DNA from: Larus michahellis
Taxonomy: Eukaryota; Chordata; Aves; Charadriiformes; Laridae
Direction of reading: 5' to 3'
NCBI RefSeq assembly: GCF_964199755.1
Contig: NC_133901.1
Coordinates: 50,875,324-50,939,323, forward strand
DNA length: 64,000 bases
Shown: positions 49,501 to 59,030 of the stretch, one piece after another
Layout of the letters: every line of letters begins with the position of its first letter
Position numbering within the stretch: position 1 is the first letter of the stretch
Notes under the pieces: generated by a model
Database searches by the model: none
Told to the model about the DNA's origin: nothing
Seen by the model: the letters and a program-made list of their open reading frames with translations, nothing else
Translations under genes and position numbers: made by a program

Positions 49501-51719
49501 TGGGGAAGAAATACAAACTCTTGTGAACCTTCCCTCTAAACCTGAGTAGAACCAGGACTTCATTTGGGCTGCAGAAAAGCCCTGTTTCTGTAACGTCCTG
49601 CTTGCCCCTTTCTCTGCGGCACCGAGGACGCTGTCAGTGCTCCCTGTGTGAGAACTGCAGGCTAGGCTGCAGCTGGCTAAATCGAGGTACTCCCAACGAA
49701 GGGCCAGCCCAACAGCTCCTAACAGAAACAGCTTGCGCCCCTTTCACACCTATACTGGACAACTACTACTGTCATGGAAGTGCTGTACAATGAGATGCCA
49801 AATGGACAATTTTCTACCTGGTTCTAACTGGGCAGTCCCAGAGGTCTTGTACCCTGATTTTTCCAGGATGCTTTATTGTCGTGGTTTAGCCTCAGATGGC
49901 AACAAAGAACCACGTGCCGCTCGCACGTGCCTTCCTAATACAGGAAGGATCGTAAGAAAAGGCAAGACTCTTGGGTTGGGACAAAGGCAGTTTAACAGAA
50001 CAGCAAAGGGAACAGGCAAACAACAACAACAACAACACGGACAGGGGAATATGCCGACCGGCCGGACCCGGGACGCCCCAGCCCGCTTTTAAGCAGCAAG
50101 TTCCTGCCCCCTCCCCCGGCAGCTCAGGGTGGGCGTGGCTCACATGGCATGGAATACCAGGAAAAGTTAACCCTATCCCCACCGGAACCAGGACATTTAT
50201 GTAGCTGATGAATGGCCTTCTCTTTCCTTTCACTTTCTTCTCCCATATATCTACATAAACCCCTTGCCTCCCTCCATTTTCTCTTCTCCTTCTTCCTAGC
50301 TCCTATTGCTCAGCCCTCTCCTTATTTGCTCTTGCTTTTTTTACCCCGCACCCTGCAATAGCAATGCACTGACATTGGGCTTTTCACTGGTGCCTGGAAA
50401 AGCTAGGCACCTTGCTCCTATGGCGTTTTGGATACGCAGTTGCCATCAGGCTCCTTTGAAATAAAAAGTTAGGCTTAGCGGATCCCCAGCAGATGCTGCT
50501 GGACAGAAAGCCAGGCCCTTCCTACAGCAGTACCAGAATGGTAAAGCAAGAAAGTCTCGCTTGTCTGCAGCTCTCGGCAAAGCAAACATTGAAGCCCTGA
50601 TACTCTCAGCATTTAAAGCCACTGTCTTTGTTATAATTTATGAAATGTGTTTGTCCTGGCTCCTGGTCCTGTTTGTACATGCAGGTGTATGGAATTGGCT
50701 TGCTTTTGCTTACCCGGGCTTCCTTGGGCCCAGAGACAGCTCCTGAGGTCTTGAACTGGAACGGCTTGGATGCTGGTGCCCTGCATTAACACACAGCTCT
50801 GAAGGAAGCAGAGAGTTGCTGCTTTTGACACCCAGTCCCACTTGAGTCATTTGGGCAATTAGAGAAAGTCTCTTTGTTTTTGTTTTTGTAACTAGGTCAA
50901 AGCAAATCCTTTCATGCTCCCACTCTGCCTATGATGAATGATCTGCTCCAGGGCGGTTGTTTTGTTTTTCTTTTCTGTCTTTTTTTTTTTTTTTTTTTTA
51001 ACATCCACAAAAGAATTCTCATAGTAGAGAGAGAACTTGGTTCTTCCAGCGGGAGAGAGGGGGGCTTGCCAAGGCAAACATACTGGCACAAGACTTGGTG
51101 GTTTGTCATACATTGTTCTAAACAGGCTCAGGTTTTCATTTCATTTTCTTTTTCCTGCTAGTACATTTACTCCCACAAAGCAACGTCTGTTTTGTGCAAA
51201 GGGCCAGAACAGACTGATGAATGACTTGATCATAGTGTTAAGCAGCACGTGGACCTGAATCTTACCTATAGCAGGAAAAGTAGATTTCCTCCCCAAATCA
51301 TTGCAGAATGATCCCTCTAGAAAGGGCAAGGAACTTCTTTCCAGCTCAAATGACCCCCAAGACGAGAACTTTTTGCCTTTCCACTGTGGTTGGTTTTAGT
51401 AACAGAAAACTTCTCAAATGATAGTGGAGCATTGTATGGTCAAATACTAGCCCTTGTTGAACAATTAGAGTCTGATGCTGCTTTGAACAGTAAGGAGAGA
51501 ATCCAGCCTGGCCTGTGGAAGCTGGGCTGCAAATTCTGCAGGAGCCTACCTTGATCGATTTATTGCCTGGACATTGCCACGCCATCTGACATTATAAAAT
51601 GTGTGAAGTTGTCTCTGGCTAGATCATGTTACAAACGATCCCCCAAAATCCAGAGTCAAGGAGGAATGCATTAGCACCTTCATGTCATTTTTTTTCTTAC
51701 TTTCCCTAGCTCCCTTTGA
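22452..51719 (+). CDS. C8orf58-like (DUF4657 family) protein, spliced gene, about 517 aa
   Basis: Coding exons: 22452-22500, 32976-33826, 41065-41226, 44082-44262, 45276-45430, 46675-46701, 48227-48345, 51710-51719. All introns are GT-AG, phases agree at every junction and there are no internal stops. Residues 18-300 are acidic, serine- and proline-rich and probably disordered, with two DSG motifs (120-122 and 152-154) and a conserved-looking TSDSLDEYMDECCRL block. Residues about 313-352 form a leucine-rich coiled coil (GLGYLEHICQLIEKIGQLQE). Residues 355-414 hold an HCSCGAA segment, and the C-terminus is basic. The order DSG motif, SDSLD block, YLEH coiled coil, basic tail matches my memory of human C8orf58; the assignment is from memory and moderate. 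The molecular function of that family is not established. The protein has no signal peptide or membrane segment, so it is probably cytoplasmic or nuclear. The last exon is the least certain. Confidence 0.75.
22706..22748 (+). CDS. Alternative first exon 1b (MLRSLLAGCLCPQA)
   Basis: A 43-nt open exon starts at ATG 22,706 and ends at the donor CAG|GTAAGG. It leaves the same one-base overhang as exon 1a, so it also splices in frame to exon 2 (next residues GKKSPRAED). The N-terminus is leucine- and cysteine-rich, unlike the charged exon 1a peptide. The start context is weak (C at -3). Which exon is used needs RNA data. Confidence 0.5.
26176..26687 (+). mobile_element. Solo LTR of an avian endogenous retrovirus, sense orientation
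   Basis: The element begins TGTCCTGGTTTCAGCTGGG and ends TTAAACTACGACA, with the usual TG...CA ends. It is flanked by a perfect 5-bp duplication, CAATT, at 26,171-26,175 and 26,688-26,692. A TATA-like motif (CAGTATATAC, about 26,397) and an ATTAAA poly(A) signal (about 26,544) fit a U3-R-U5 layout. An ATT run precedes the poly(A) signal. No gag, pol or env sequence adjoins it, so it is a solo LTR left by recombination. A 5-bp duplication is typical of ERVL-type (class III) elements. I recognise the family from neoavian genomes but cannot give its exact library name. Confidence 0.9.
27127..27195 (+). repeat. GT-rich low-complexity tract
   Basis: About 70 bases are almost only G and T, with runs of T broken by short G runs. 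They lie inside intron 1. The tract has no clear unit length and no coding value; the complementary strand is an AC-rich tract of the kind common in bird introns. Confidence 0.6.
29195..29335 (+). repeat. Possible ancient MIR/CORE-type SINE relic
   Basis: Successive blocks resemble the MIR order by eye: a T/A-rich segment, then CCAACTGTACAGGCACAGGA in place of the 'fraction of bases equal to a tail of tested-and-diluted' core, then CGCACAAGGTTACACA and finally ACAACCCAGGGA. Divergence is high and I have no alignment score. It could be chance similarity. Confidence 0.35.
32976..33826 (+). CDS. Exon 2, large disordered region (residues 17-300)
   Basis: The acceptor at 32,974-32,975 follows a pyrimidine-rich tract, and the donor is GAG|GTAAGA at 33,827. 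The first two bases complete glycine 17; the exon ends in phase 0. The encoded stretch is rich in S, P, E and D. It holds DSGVEL (from residue 120) and DSGVLS (from 152), a proline-rich TLPTPPPIEEP segment (about 245-255) and the block TSDSLDEYMDECCRLSE at its end. An 851-nt exon open in one frame is the strongest single coding signal in the plus-strand gene. Confidence 0.9.
33827..41064 (+). other. Intron 2 (about 7.2 kb)
   Basis: Canonical GT-AG intron. It is mostly unremarkable AT-rich DNA with short A- and T-tracts (near 36,686 and 38,881). A stretch at about 35,204-35,240 faintly resembles a MIR/L2 tail, but too weakly to annotate. I see no further exon. Confidence 0.6.
41065..41226 (+). 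CDS. Exon 3, coiled-coil exon (residues 301-354)
   Basis: A 162-nt exon, phase 0 at both ends, between acceptor CCTTGCAG and donor GAG|GTAAGC. It encodes GLGYLEHICQLIEKIGQLQE and continues with leucine spacing through about residue 352. The heptad-like L/I pattern predicts a helix that could dimerise or bind a partner. This is the part most like the YLEH helix that I recall in C8orf58. Confidence 0.88.
41227..44081 (+). other. Intron 3 (about 2.9 kb)
   Basis: Canonical GT-AG intron. It contains an A-run near 43,917-43,930 and otherwise nothing I can assign. Confidence 0.6.
44082..44262 (+). CDS. Exon 4 (residues 355-414)
   Basis: Acceptor TCCTGTGTAG, donor AATG|GTGAGT, entering in phase 0 and leaving in phase 1. 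It begins EYLLQHCSCGAASIFLHSYQ and continues to a polar end (EKLSN). Three cysteines or histidines in HCSC could suggest a metal site, but four well-spaced ligands are not present. The exon continues the helix of exon 3 for a few residues. Confidence 0.82.
44263..45275 (+). other. Intron 4 (about 1.0 kb)
   Basis: Canonical GT-AG intron with a TTTCATTGCAG acceptor. Short frames inside it have no phase-compatible splice sites and I see no other feature. Confidence 0.6.
45276..45430 (+). CDS. Exon 5 (residues 415-466)
   Basis: Enters in phase 1 (completing glycine 415) and leaves in phase 0 at AAG|GTGAGT. The product is polar and asparagine-rich (GLRKSSNNRNNKENEF), so it is probably a flexible linker. 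Both splice sites are strong. Confidence 0.8.
45431..46674 (+). other. Intron 5 (about 1.2 kb)
   Basis: Canonical GT-AG intron ending in a T-rich tract before TTTTTAG. Nothing else is assignable. Confidence 0.55.
46675..46701 (+). CDS. Exon 6, 27-nt microexon (residues 467-475, GLDVSRNIS)
   Basis: TTTTGTTTTTAG precedes and GTATGT follows a nine-codon exon that enters and leaves in phase 0. Inclusion or skipping keeps the frame, as is usual for regulated microexons. The pyrimidine-rich acceptor is strong. RNA data are needed to confirm it, since a 27-nt match could be chance. Confidence 0.55.
46702..48226 (+). other. Intron 6 (about 1.5 kb)
   Basis: GT-AG intron (donor GTATGT, acceptor TTGCTCCCTAG). 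It contains a G-quadruplex-like tract at 47,538-47,558 and otherwise nothing assignable. Confidence 0.55.
47538..47558 (+). repeat. G-run tract, potential G-quadruplex
   Basis: Three G-runs of 8, 6 and 5 bases are separated by single T bases. The first run can supply two G-tracts, so four tracts with short loops are available on the coding strand. It lies in intron 6, so it would also occur in the pre-mRNA. Confidence 0.6.
48227..48345 (+). CDS. Exon 7, basic C-terminal region (residues 476-514)
   Basis: Acceptor GCTCCCTAG, donor TACAG|GTAAGG; enters in phase 0 and leaves in phase 2. It encodes a strongly basic segment (WGRMRDLMRKTRLRNQNKLG) followed by LSSAALKRSCPQLY. It looks well constrained: there are no low-complexity runs, and tryptophan, arginine and lysine are placed as in a helix. 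If the intron is retained the frame stops at once (AGG TAA at 48,344-48,349). Confidence 0.85.
48346..51709 (+). other. Last coding intron (about 3.4 kb)
   Basis: It starts at GTAAGG and, in the preferred model, ends at the strong acceptor TTTCTTACTTTCCCTAG. It contains an antisense solo LTR (49,877-50,195) and a T-run at about 50,980-50,999. Other acceptors inside it (near 49,133 and 49,258) could instead define the last exon. Confidence 0.5.
49877..50195 (-). mobile_element. Solo LTR of the same avian family, antisense to the gene
   Basis: On the plus strand it starts TGTCGTGGTTTAGCC and ends CCGGAACCAGGACA. These are the reverse complements of the two ends of the LTR at 26,176. It is flanked by a perfect 5-bp duplication TTTAT at 49,872-49,876 and 50,196-50,200. 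At 319 bp it is shorter than the first copy, and its middle differs (a CAA repeat, a GC-rich stretch), so it is a related subfamily or internally deleted. No retroviral coding sequence is nearby. Confidence 0.88.
51710..51719 (+). CDS. Last coding exon, preferred model (residues 515-517, stop)
   Basis: After an acceptor with a long pyrimidine tract the frame reads one completing base, then serine, leucine and TGA (C-terminus ...QLYSSL). The choice rests only on acceptor strength. Rivals are 49,133 (..LYS), 49,258 (..LYR plus about ten residues) and 54,131 (..LYR). Reading into the intron also stops at once (..LYR). Confidence 0.4.
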
Positions 51720-52479
51720 GGACAAACAGATGGGAGGTACAGCCTCCCACTACTTGCCATGACTGCTGCCAGGAAGCAGACTGGACCAGCAGTTGTTCCA
51801 GCCCTGGCAGAGACAGAGAGGCAGCCATCTCAATGAAAGCAATTGTGCTCAGGAGCTTTTCTGATGCTATCCCCAACCCCTTTCCAAGGCAGGATCTAAT
51901 TTGGGCAATCCCAGCCTGTCATTCCTGTGTAGACACACACACCTGTGTATCTATGGAAGCTGCAGCTTTAATGTAGCTGCATGGGAATGAGCTAACCTCA
52001 AATGACAATATCTTTCATGGTAAGGATGCTAGTTTCAGTTTGACAGCCACCAAAAAAGCTTGCTGCTGCACAATGACTACTTTGTGGTTAGGGTGAAGTA
52101 AGCTAGGAAGGACAGCGCGGTTCTAACATTACAAAACCCATCTTCAGTATTGTCTAGCAACATCTGAAAATGGCCCTAGAGCTGCAGACCCAGGTCTGAA
52201 CACTGCTCTTCGCGTAGGAAATTACTGCCAAGGGGGATCTCTGCACTCAGGGTTGAGAAGAGGCCAAAGAATTAAAGAATAACATCAAGGCAGAAGTTTG
52301 ACCATTCCATAGTAAAAAGAATTAAGAACCGAACAAAACAAACAAACAAAATCATACAGTGTTTAGATTAAAGAGAAAACAAATTAGCAGCTGGCAAAAA
52401 AAAGTCTGTACCACATCAGTCAGCACTTTGAGCTGAAAAATTTTTCGAACCAAAGACTTGAAGTAAATAAATATCTGAT

Positions 52480-52506
52480 AGCTATTTATTTCAAATAATA
52501 ATAGCT
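52480..52506 (+). repeat. AU-rich imperfect inverted repeat
   Basis: A left arm AGCTATTTATTT faces a right arm AAATAATAATAGCT around a single C, giving a near-perfect stem with one small bulge. A third ATAGCTATTT-like copy follows at 52,501-52,510. If transcribed it would fold into an AU-rich hairpin in the 3' UTR. Confidence 0.5.
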
Positions 52507-55500
52507 ATTTTCTGTAAATAGCTTTGAAATACTGCATTTAAAAAACCCCCAAAACTACAGTTTTTCTTTCTTAAACAGCAGCTATTTTTAAAAAAAATGT
52601 TCCAAAAGGTTTGTCTTTCATAAGTCCTGGAGGCCTGAGCTAACAGCCATTACAACCAAACAGGATGCGTTACGCTTACTTCAGTTGTATGTAATAAATA
52701 ACGAACAAAGAAAAACAAGCTGGAGACAGTCCACAGCAGCTAGTTTAGCGTTGTTCTTCAAAACATCTTATTTACTACTTACTGTTTCAGGCCATAATTT
52801 TTAACTTCCCTGTGACATTCATGCACCAGTCTCTCCCCCTCGCTTCCAGCTAGGCAGAAAATACTGGTTGCTCTCAACAAAATGGTGTTTGTGTCCATCC
52901 ATTACATTGTGACTCCATGCCAAGTGCTGCATTTTGTAGCTCTTTTTTTTTTTTTTTTTTTTTGTTTTGGATGTTGCCACAAATATTTGGACAGCATCTG
53001 TTTTGGAATTTCAGACTGGAGAGGGGGAAGCTGCTTTGGGTGCAGCTTGGATGTTGGATACATATGCATAGCATATTAATGCTAAGAATACAGCCATACA
53101 TTCTGATGGCTGTCAACTTTAATTGTATTTTTCCATTTGTTAAGGCCAGATATTATGCCTTCGGAGCTGAGGAAAACTGAGAGGAACTCCATGATCGTTC
53201 TGGGGCAAAATACAAAGAATGAAAACATATGGCCTTTCTGATAACCCAAGTTAAATGGAACAAGGTAAAATAAGTAAAGCAGCGTGTGTTTCTTTGTGGG
53301 TTGGGTGGGTTTTTTTGCCTCTTCTCAGCACAGAAATGAGACAGTCCTGTTCCGTCACCCAGACACGTTCCAATATGCAAAGACGGGAACAGGTCGGTTT
53401 TTTGAAGTTCAAATTAAATGCATTTATGCCATCTGAGGACTGACCCATATACCTTAATTTTAATAGTCCCCCACTTTCTTTTTTTAACCCACAATTTAAA
53501 GGCATCTGTAGTCATACAGGCTACATCATACAGCCTTTCCACACAAAGTACAGCAGCAAATTCATTTATCTGCAGTCAGTCAAAAAGATTCCCAAATAAC
53601 AAGCCAACCAGATGTCTTGGGAAATAGGCAACCTGCCCATAATCAAGACTAAAAGAGGATCAGGCTCAGTCTCCTGTTCCACCTTCCCAACTCAGCCCAT
53701 GGGTTAAATGTAGAGAAACCCTTTCTGATCTCTCACACTCACTGCATGCTTCTGTTTCAGAAAAGCAAAATGGGAAACACCAACGGACATAAACCCAAGA
53801 ACCCCGGGGTTACTTTGTGCAGTCTGCATCCTACAGTTGTCAACAGAGCAACTCCGATTTGAGCATTGGAAGGAAAAGAGGGAAGGGGGAGGTTGAGAAG
53901 GGTCTGTGGGCAGATGCATGCTCAGATATGTACGGCTTCGCTGCTGAATCTGAAGTACACTTATAAAAGTCAAGCTACAGATGAAAATTGCTGTTAGCAT
54001 CTTGGCAACATAAGCAACAGAGACTTTTAAGTAAGATTTGGAAATTCTTCCTCCTCTCTGGATTAGGAACAGAATTACCTAAAACGTTGAAGCTTTTAAG
54101 TTATCATTGCTTTCTGGGGACCTTCCCCAGATGAAATAAACTTAACCTTTATGGGACACAGCAGCATCTAGAAGAGTGCCAGGGACTCCCTGCCTGGTGC
54201 AGAAGCAGCTGTTGGAGGGACAGCCTCCTCCCTCTGGGGGGGTTGAGTTGCAGTCTCTGCCTGTCCCCAACACATCTCCTCCCTCCAGAGCAGCGTCTGG
54301 CCAGCTGTGCCATTTTACTGGAATCCAACAGGAAAATCAAGCCTGTAAAGCCAAGACTTCCTACGAAGCCATTCCTGAATCCACCACTAGCTTCTAAATT
54401 CCTGCTGCAGAGGTCCCTCAACTCCAGCACTACCCTACGCAGAAGTCGGCATCGTGCAGGCTCATAGCAGAGACCAGAACGAGGGGCACTGCGGGAACCA
54501 GCCTTTCAAGAGACTGGAAGCTGCATTCAAGGCAACGCCTCAGCTTCACCAGGCAGCCCAGCTCCTGTGCTATCAATCTTTCGGGGGGGCAGGGGGGAAC
54601 CAGGCTTGAATTCCTACTTTTAAGTTACAAGTTAAGTCCTCTGGCTGTGCAGGTGAGGGCCTGAGGCTGCAGGTGGGGTAGTCACACTGCGCTATTGCTC
54701 AGCATGAGCTCTCTCTGCTGGGAAAAGGCAACAGGGAGAGCCAAGCTGCAAGGAAGTGTTATTCCAATGCATACAACCTTTACAAGCTGCTGCTCTTTTG
54801 GGCCATGTTAACCAACTGCGTAACGCCACGGCCACGCGTGGTGGCTACCTTATTGCCACACATCCACCGATTCCAGACTCAAGGGTCAGGCAGCACCCGC
54901 TTCTGAAGGTTCCGTGGTTGCAGTGGTCTCTGCACACCAGCTGTTATTGGTACTAGCACAGGAACGGATGCATGTGGAGTAAAGATTTAAATAAACCAAC
55001 TTTGCCTCTCATTAAAATATTATTCTAACCCCTAAATTACAATATAATTACAAGTCAGGCAATCACTGTTTAAAAATCCTTCCTCAACCCAAACTTGCCT
55101 GGTATCCAAGATTTGAGAAGCTGACAGGAATGGATCACCTTGAGCAGGTTTAGCCTTTCAGTAACAGATGCTTCCCCCTTGCTCGCCCAGATCAGCTGGA
55201 GCACTCACAGTCCTCAATACCAGAGCAGGATCTCTTCCAAGATTCAAAGCACCCCAGCCACACTTTCCCAGAGAAGCTGTAGTTTGCAGGGGTGAGTGAA
55301 GGCAGCAGCCCAGGCCTGGTTCTCCAAGTACTTAGAGGGGTTGGTACTTAGCACCTCCAGGAGTAATAAAAAAAAACAACCGCCAACAAACCACAATCAA
55401 AAAAAAATATGGTCTGTGCTGACTCAAAGTTAGCACCCTAAAGTAGGTGCTGTGTTTAATATTTCAGTTGTAGCTGCTGCTGCGGAACTTGGTTATTCAC

Positions 55501-55915
55501 TGTATATCTTGCTAGCTTCATACAAAGCTAGAAAGATTTATAACTTGATTATTCTGTGAATAGTCTGTATATCTCCATAAATACAGGGGACTAAAATCCT
55601 GCATTTACTTACATCCTCCATTATCCCTCAAGCTTTACAGAGACTGTAAGGAACGTGAATCAGTGCAAACTGAATTTAAAGTGTTTTAAGAGGTAGTATC
55701 ATGAACTGGTATTCCCCACCACCACCTCCATTCACATTATAGGTTTGTCGGGTTTTTTTTTTTTATTTTTAACTAAAATTAACGAGCACTCTTTTTTATT
55801 ACAGCATTATATAAAATATATTCATGTATTTTCAGAAATAAATATATTTATAATGTGTAACATACTGTATAGTTCTCCACTCCAAGATGCATTATAATAC
55901 AAGCATAAGAAATTT

Positions 55916-55921
55916 AATAAA
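55916..55921 (+). terminator. Candidate poly(A) signal AATAAA
   Basis: An AATAAA hexamer in a strongly AT-rich block (55,780-55,960), followed within 40 bases by a T-rich stretch. A second hexamer is at 55,837-55,842. It fits the distal end of the plus-strand transcript. AT-rich DNA yields the hexamer by chance, so this is tentative. Confidence 0.4.
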
Positions 55922-55940
55922 AGCATCACTATTATAATTG

Positions 55941-58900
55941 TTTCCAGATATTTTATTAATGAACACCTGGGTTGTAGTATAGCAACTGCCACATATTTAA
56001 GGTTTCAGCTGAGCTTAGTTGGTCAAGAAAGGAATTGTTGCCTCCAGTCTTTTAAAGAACTTCTTTAGCTCTGGCAAAGAAGCAAGTTTGTTCTTTTGAG
56101 GCTGGTGCTGTTCTTAGAAGATCCAAAGGACAAAGAGAACCTTTGGAAAGTTTTGATACAGCCGAGTGAGAATATTAATTTTGAGCAGCCCTGTATTAGG
56201 TGCTGTTGCCAGACCTTGCTTCCAAAGCTGCAGGGTGGGCAGACACAGCAGGGCAGCACACACCGCTTCCAGAGGAATTGGGCGGAGGCATTGGGGACAA
56301 AGTACACTGATGCTCAGCATCAGGGTTTTTGTTTTTTCTGAAAATCTGGGTTCACTAGCAGCACCACACAGCGGCCTCAAGTGGCAGGTGCTGGCTGGCC
56401 ACAGGGCTGCTTCTCCTCAGCTTCTCCTTCATTCACAGCCTACAGTAGCCTCCTGGACAGAGCAGCTTTTCTTCACCAAGAGGAGCCTAAGCCAATGTCT
56501 ACAGCAACCCACACCACCTTTAGTTCAGCTGTATAACCAGGCAGTATGAAGCTAAAAAGAGGATGCTCACACCAGAAGTCACATGCAGTTACTCCAAAGA
56601 AAGTAAAGGAGAAAAGTCAATGAGATCCAGCTAAACGAAGTAGAGGCCTAGGAAAAAAAAAACAAACCAGAAAAACAAACACAACAAAAGCCAGAAATCC
56701 ACTTGTGAAGGCAGAAGGAAGAGAGTACACATTTACAGGAGAGAAAAACTGCAGAACAAAGCAGCAATGAAACTCTGGTGGAGAACAGGCTAGAAAGAGG
56801 AAGACAAGGCACCAGAGGAAACCTTCGCACAGACAACTCTCATCCCACTGCTGTTTGTGCCCTTCCCCTCCTGCTAGGGACCAAACAGCAAGCCTTAAGC
56901 ACAGAAGACTCCCCACAGCGCAGGTGAGGGAATTAAATTCACTCCTCTGCTCCCCCACCTCTGTTTATCAGTGCACATGCCCTGTGCTAAGCAGCAGGTC
57001 CATTACAGCAAGATCGAGCTCTGCACCAGAAGGGATGGTCACTGCAGGGGAATCGACCCGATCCCCAGAGCTCCCTGCCACTTTGGGATGGTTCAGCAAC
57101 CCCATGGAGGGCAGCAGGGACTCTACTCTCCCCACCCCTTCAGCCTCCACACAGGCATCTGAGTTCTCTAAGCAAATATTTTTGTCTGCCTTACTGAGGC
57201 ATGGGAAGACTCCAGCAGCAGCCAGGAAGGTGTTTAGATCTTGGCTACCACACACAGTAAAGAGCAGTGCCAGAGCACCCTGCCTGGTGTACTGAAAAGG
57301 TGTGGTCTGTATTACTCCTTTAATTGTGCAGTTAATTAACATTAGAGACAGCTGCTAAAGACTTGTTGTAAGGCACATTATGAGTTTACACTCTGCTTTC
57401 CCAGACAGAGCTCCACCTGTATCAAAGACATTTAGTTGCCAGAGGCACTCCCTAAAGGAGGAGGCTGTTTGACCTATCTCCAGCTGATGATTTCTTCAGC
57501 CTGTGACCTCCTTCACCCTCCCACCATACCACTTGGAGGAGTCTTATCTTCTCTTCTTCTGATGAGATTTTAAAAGCAGGCAAGAGTAAGAGCATTCGTT
57601 ATCCTGGAAGCAGCAAAGTTCTGCTAGAAAAAACCCCAACATTGTAAGATGATTCCTGAAATTCCTTGTTAGAGTAAGAAGGAATTAAAAAGTAGTTCCC
57701 AGCACCTGTTAACACCTTCCAGTCACACAGTATTGGCAGAAGCCAATTAAATAGAACAATATCTGCTACCTCAAGCAGTTCTTTGCTTCCATGTACATAA
57801 GAGCTGCTCTTCCCCTTTTAAAAAGGGCTTCTAAGCAGTATGATTAAGATTACTCCCCTGTCTTTTAACAGAGGGAATTTCTTACCAAGCCTGTCAGGAA
57901 AAAAAATATGAATAACATATTTTTTCTTCGCCTTAAGTATATTTCTCAAGGACTACCCCATCAGCTGTAAGGGCATCTCAGTATAAGTGCAAGCACCAGA
58001 GCTCCCCCAGCCTGGGCAGGGAGGGCAGGTGTATGGAGTCATTTTCCCCACTTCAGCATCAGGAGAGGTTTGCTGGAGTGTTTTTGTCCAGGACCTGAGG
58101 AAGCTGAGAATGATCCTGCTCAGCTGCTGCGACTGCCCACACCACTGAACCACTTCTGATGCTCAGAAGTTTTATTTCTCACCTCAAAAAGGGACATTCA
58201 TGGTACTGTTATGCCAACAGTGGTGTCAAATTAGCTTTAATTTGAGAGCTTTGAAGACTCCTAACTGTCCGCTCTCACATGAAGGTTTAAGATTAATCTT
58301 CAAATCAAGTTGGAATTTTTTTCCCTGAAGTTCAAACCATCTAGGCCCTTTGATTTTTTTTTTAGGTGGAATGAAGTTTCCCTGTTCTCATCCTCCAGAA
58401 AAAACACCCCAAACCTCCCACCTGCCCTTTTTTGTTTCCAGAGCAAGGAAGGTCGGTTCATATACAACATCATTAGGAAGGCGCATTTGTTTAGTGCTTT
58501 GCCATCCCTGCTTCTGCATCCTGCCACATGAACACAGCCCCGACTTACCTCATGAGCTCAGGGACAAGTGGGCAATTCCCAGCTCCTCTCCGCAGTCAAA
58601 TACCAGCTCTGCATCTGCAGAAGCAGCTGCAGGATTTGCCTTTAATTAGTTTTACTGCACTTCTACTCAGTGTTTGAGCAGAGCCAAGATAAGTACTTTT
58701 GAAGACCGCCTTAGCCACTGACAGAAAAGCAGACACCACCCAGCATCACACCTGTCTCAGTCTGCAGCTTCCCAGGAGCCCAGGCTACAACAAGGGCTCC
58801 ATCTTGACAGCAGCAGGCAGTTAACACTAATCCCAGAGCACAATAATAGCCAGAAAGAGAGACAGATTCTGAGAAACAGCATTTGGAAAGTTCTCACAAC

Positions 58901-59030
58901 CATCAGGATAACATTTGTCTTGCAAACAAAGGCTTACAGACAGGACAGGTCCCTGGGACACTTCAGTTCAACACCATGTGCTCTAGGCCAGGGAGAAGGA
59001 GTTCGACAGACCGGGTGGGTTTGACAGCCA
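55941..59030. other. Intergenic space between two convergent genes
   Basis: About 3 kb lies between the predicted end of the plus-strand transcript and the 3' end of ZP4. Short frames on both strands have no coding character and no phase-compatible splice partners. I see no RNA gene or recognisable repeat. Confidence 0.5.

Larger units (their letters stand above)
51720..55940 (+). other. Probable 3' UTR of the plus-strand gene (about 4.2 kb)
   Basis: No coding exon is recognisable. The region becomes AU-rich in patches, as vertebrate 3' UTRs do, notably 52,430-52,610 and 55,750-55,940. The T-run at 52,943-52,963 is simple repeat. AATAAA hexamers occur at 55,837-55,842 and 55,916-55,921. The 3' end is an inference: no transcript is available and shorter ends are possible. 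Confidence 0.4.

Noticed and set aside
56617-57342. Overlapping frames of 113-146 codons on both strands between the genes
   Set aside because: There are no coding signatures, splice partners or recognisable domains. The minus-strand frame is made hydrophobic by T-rich DNA.
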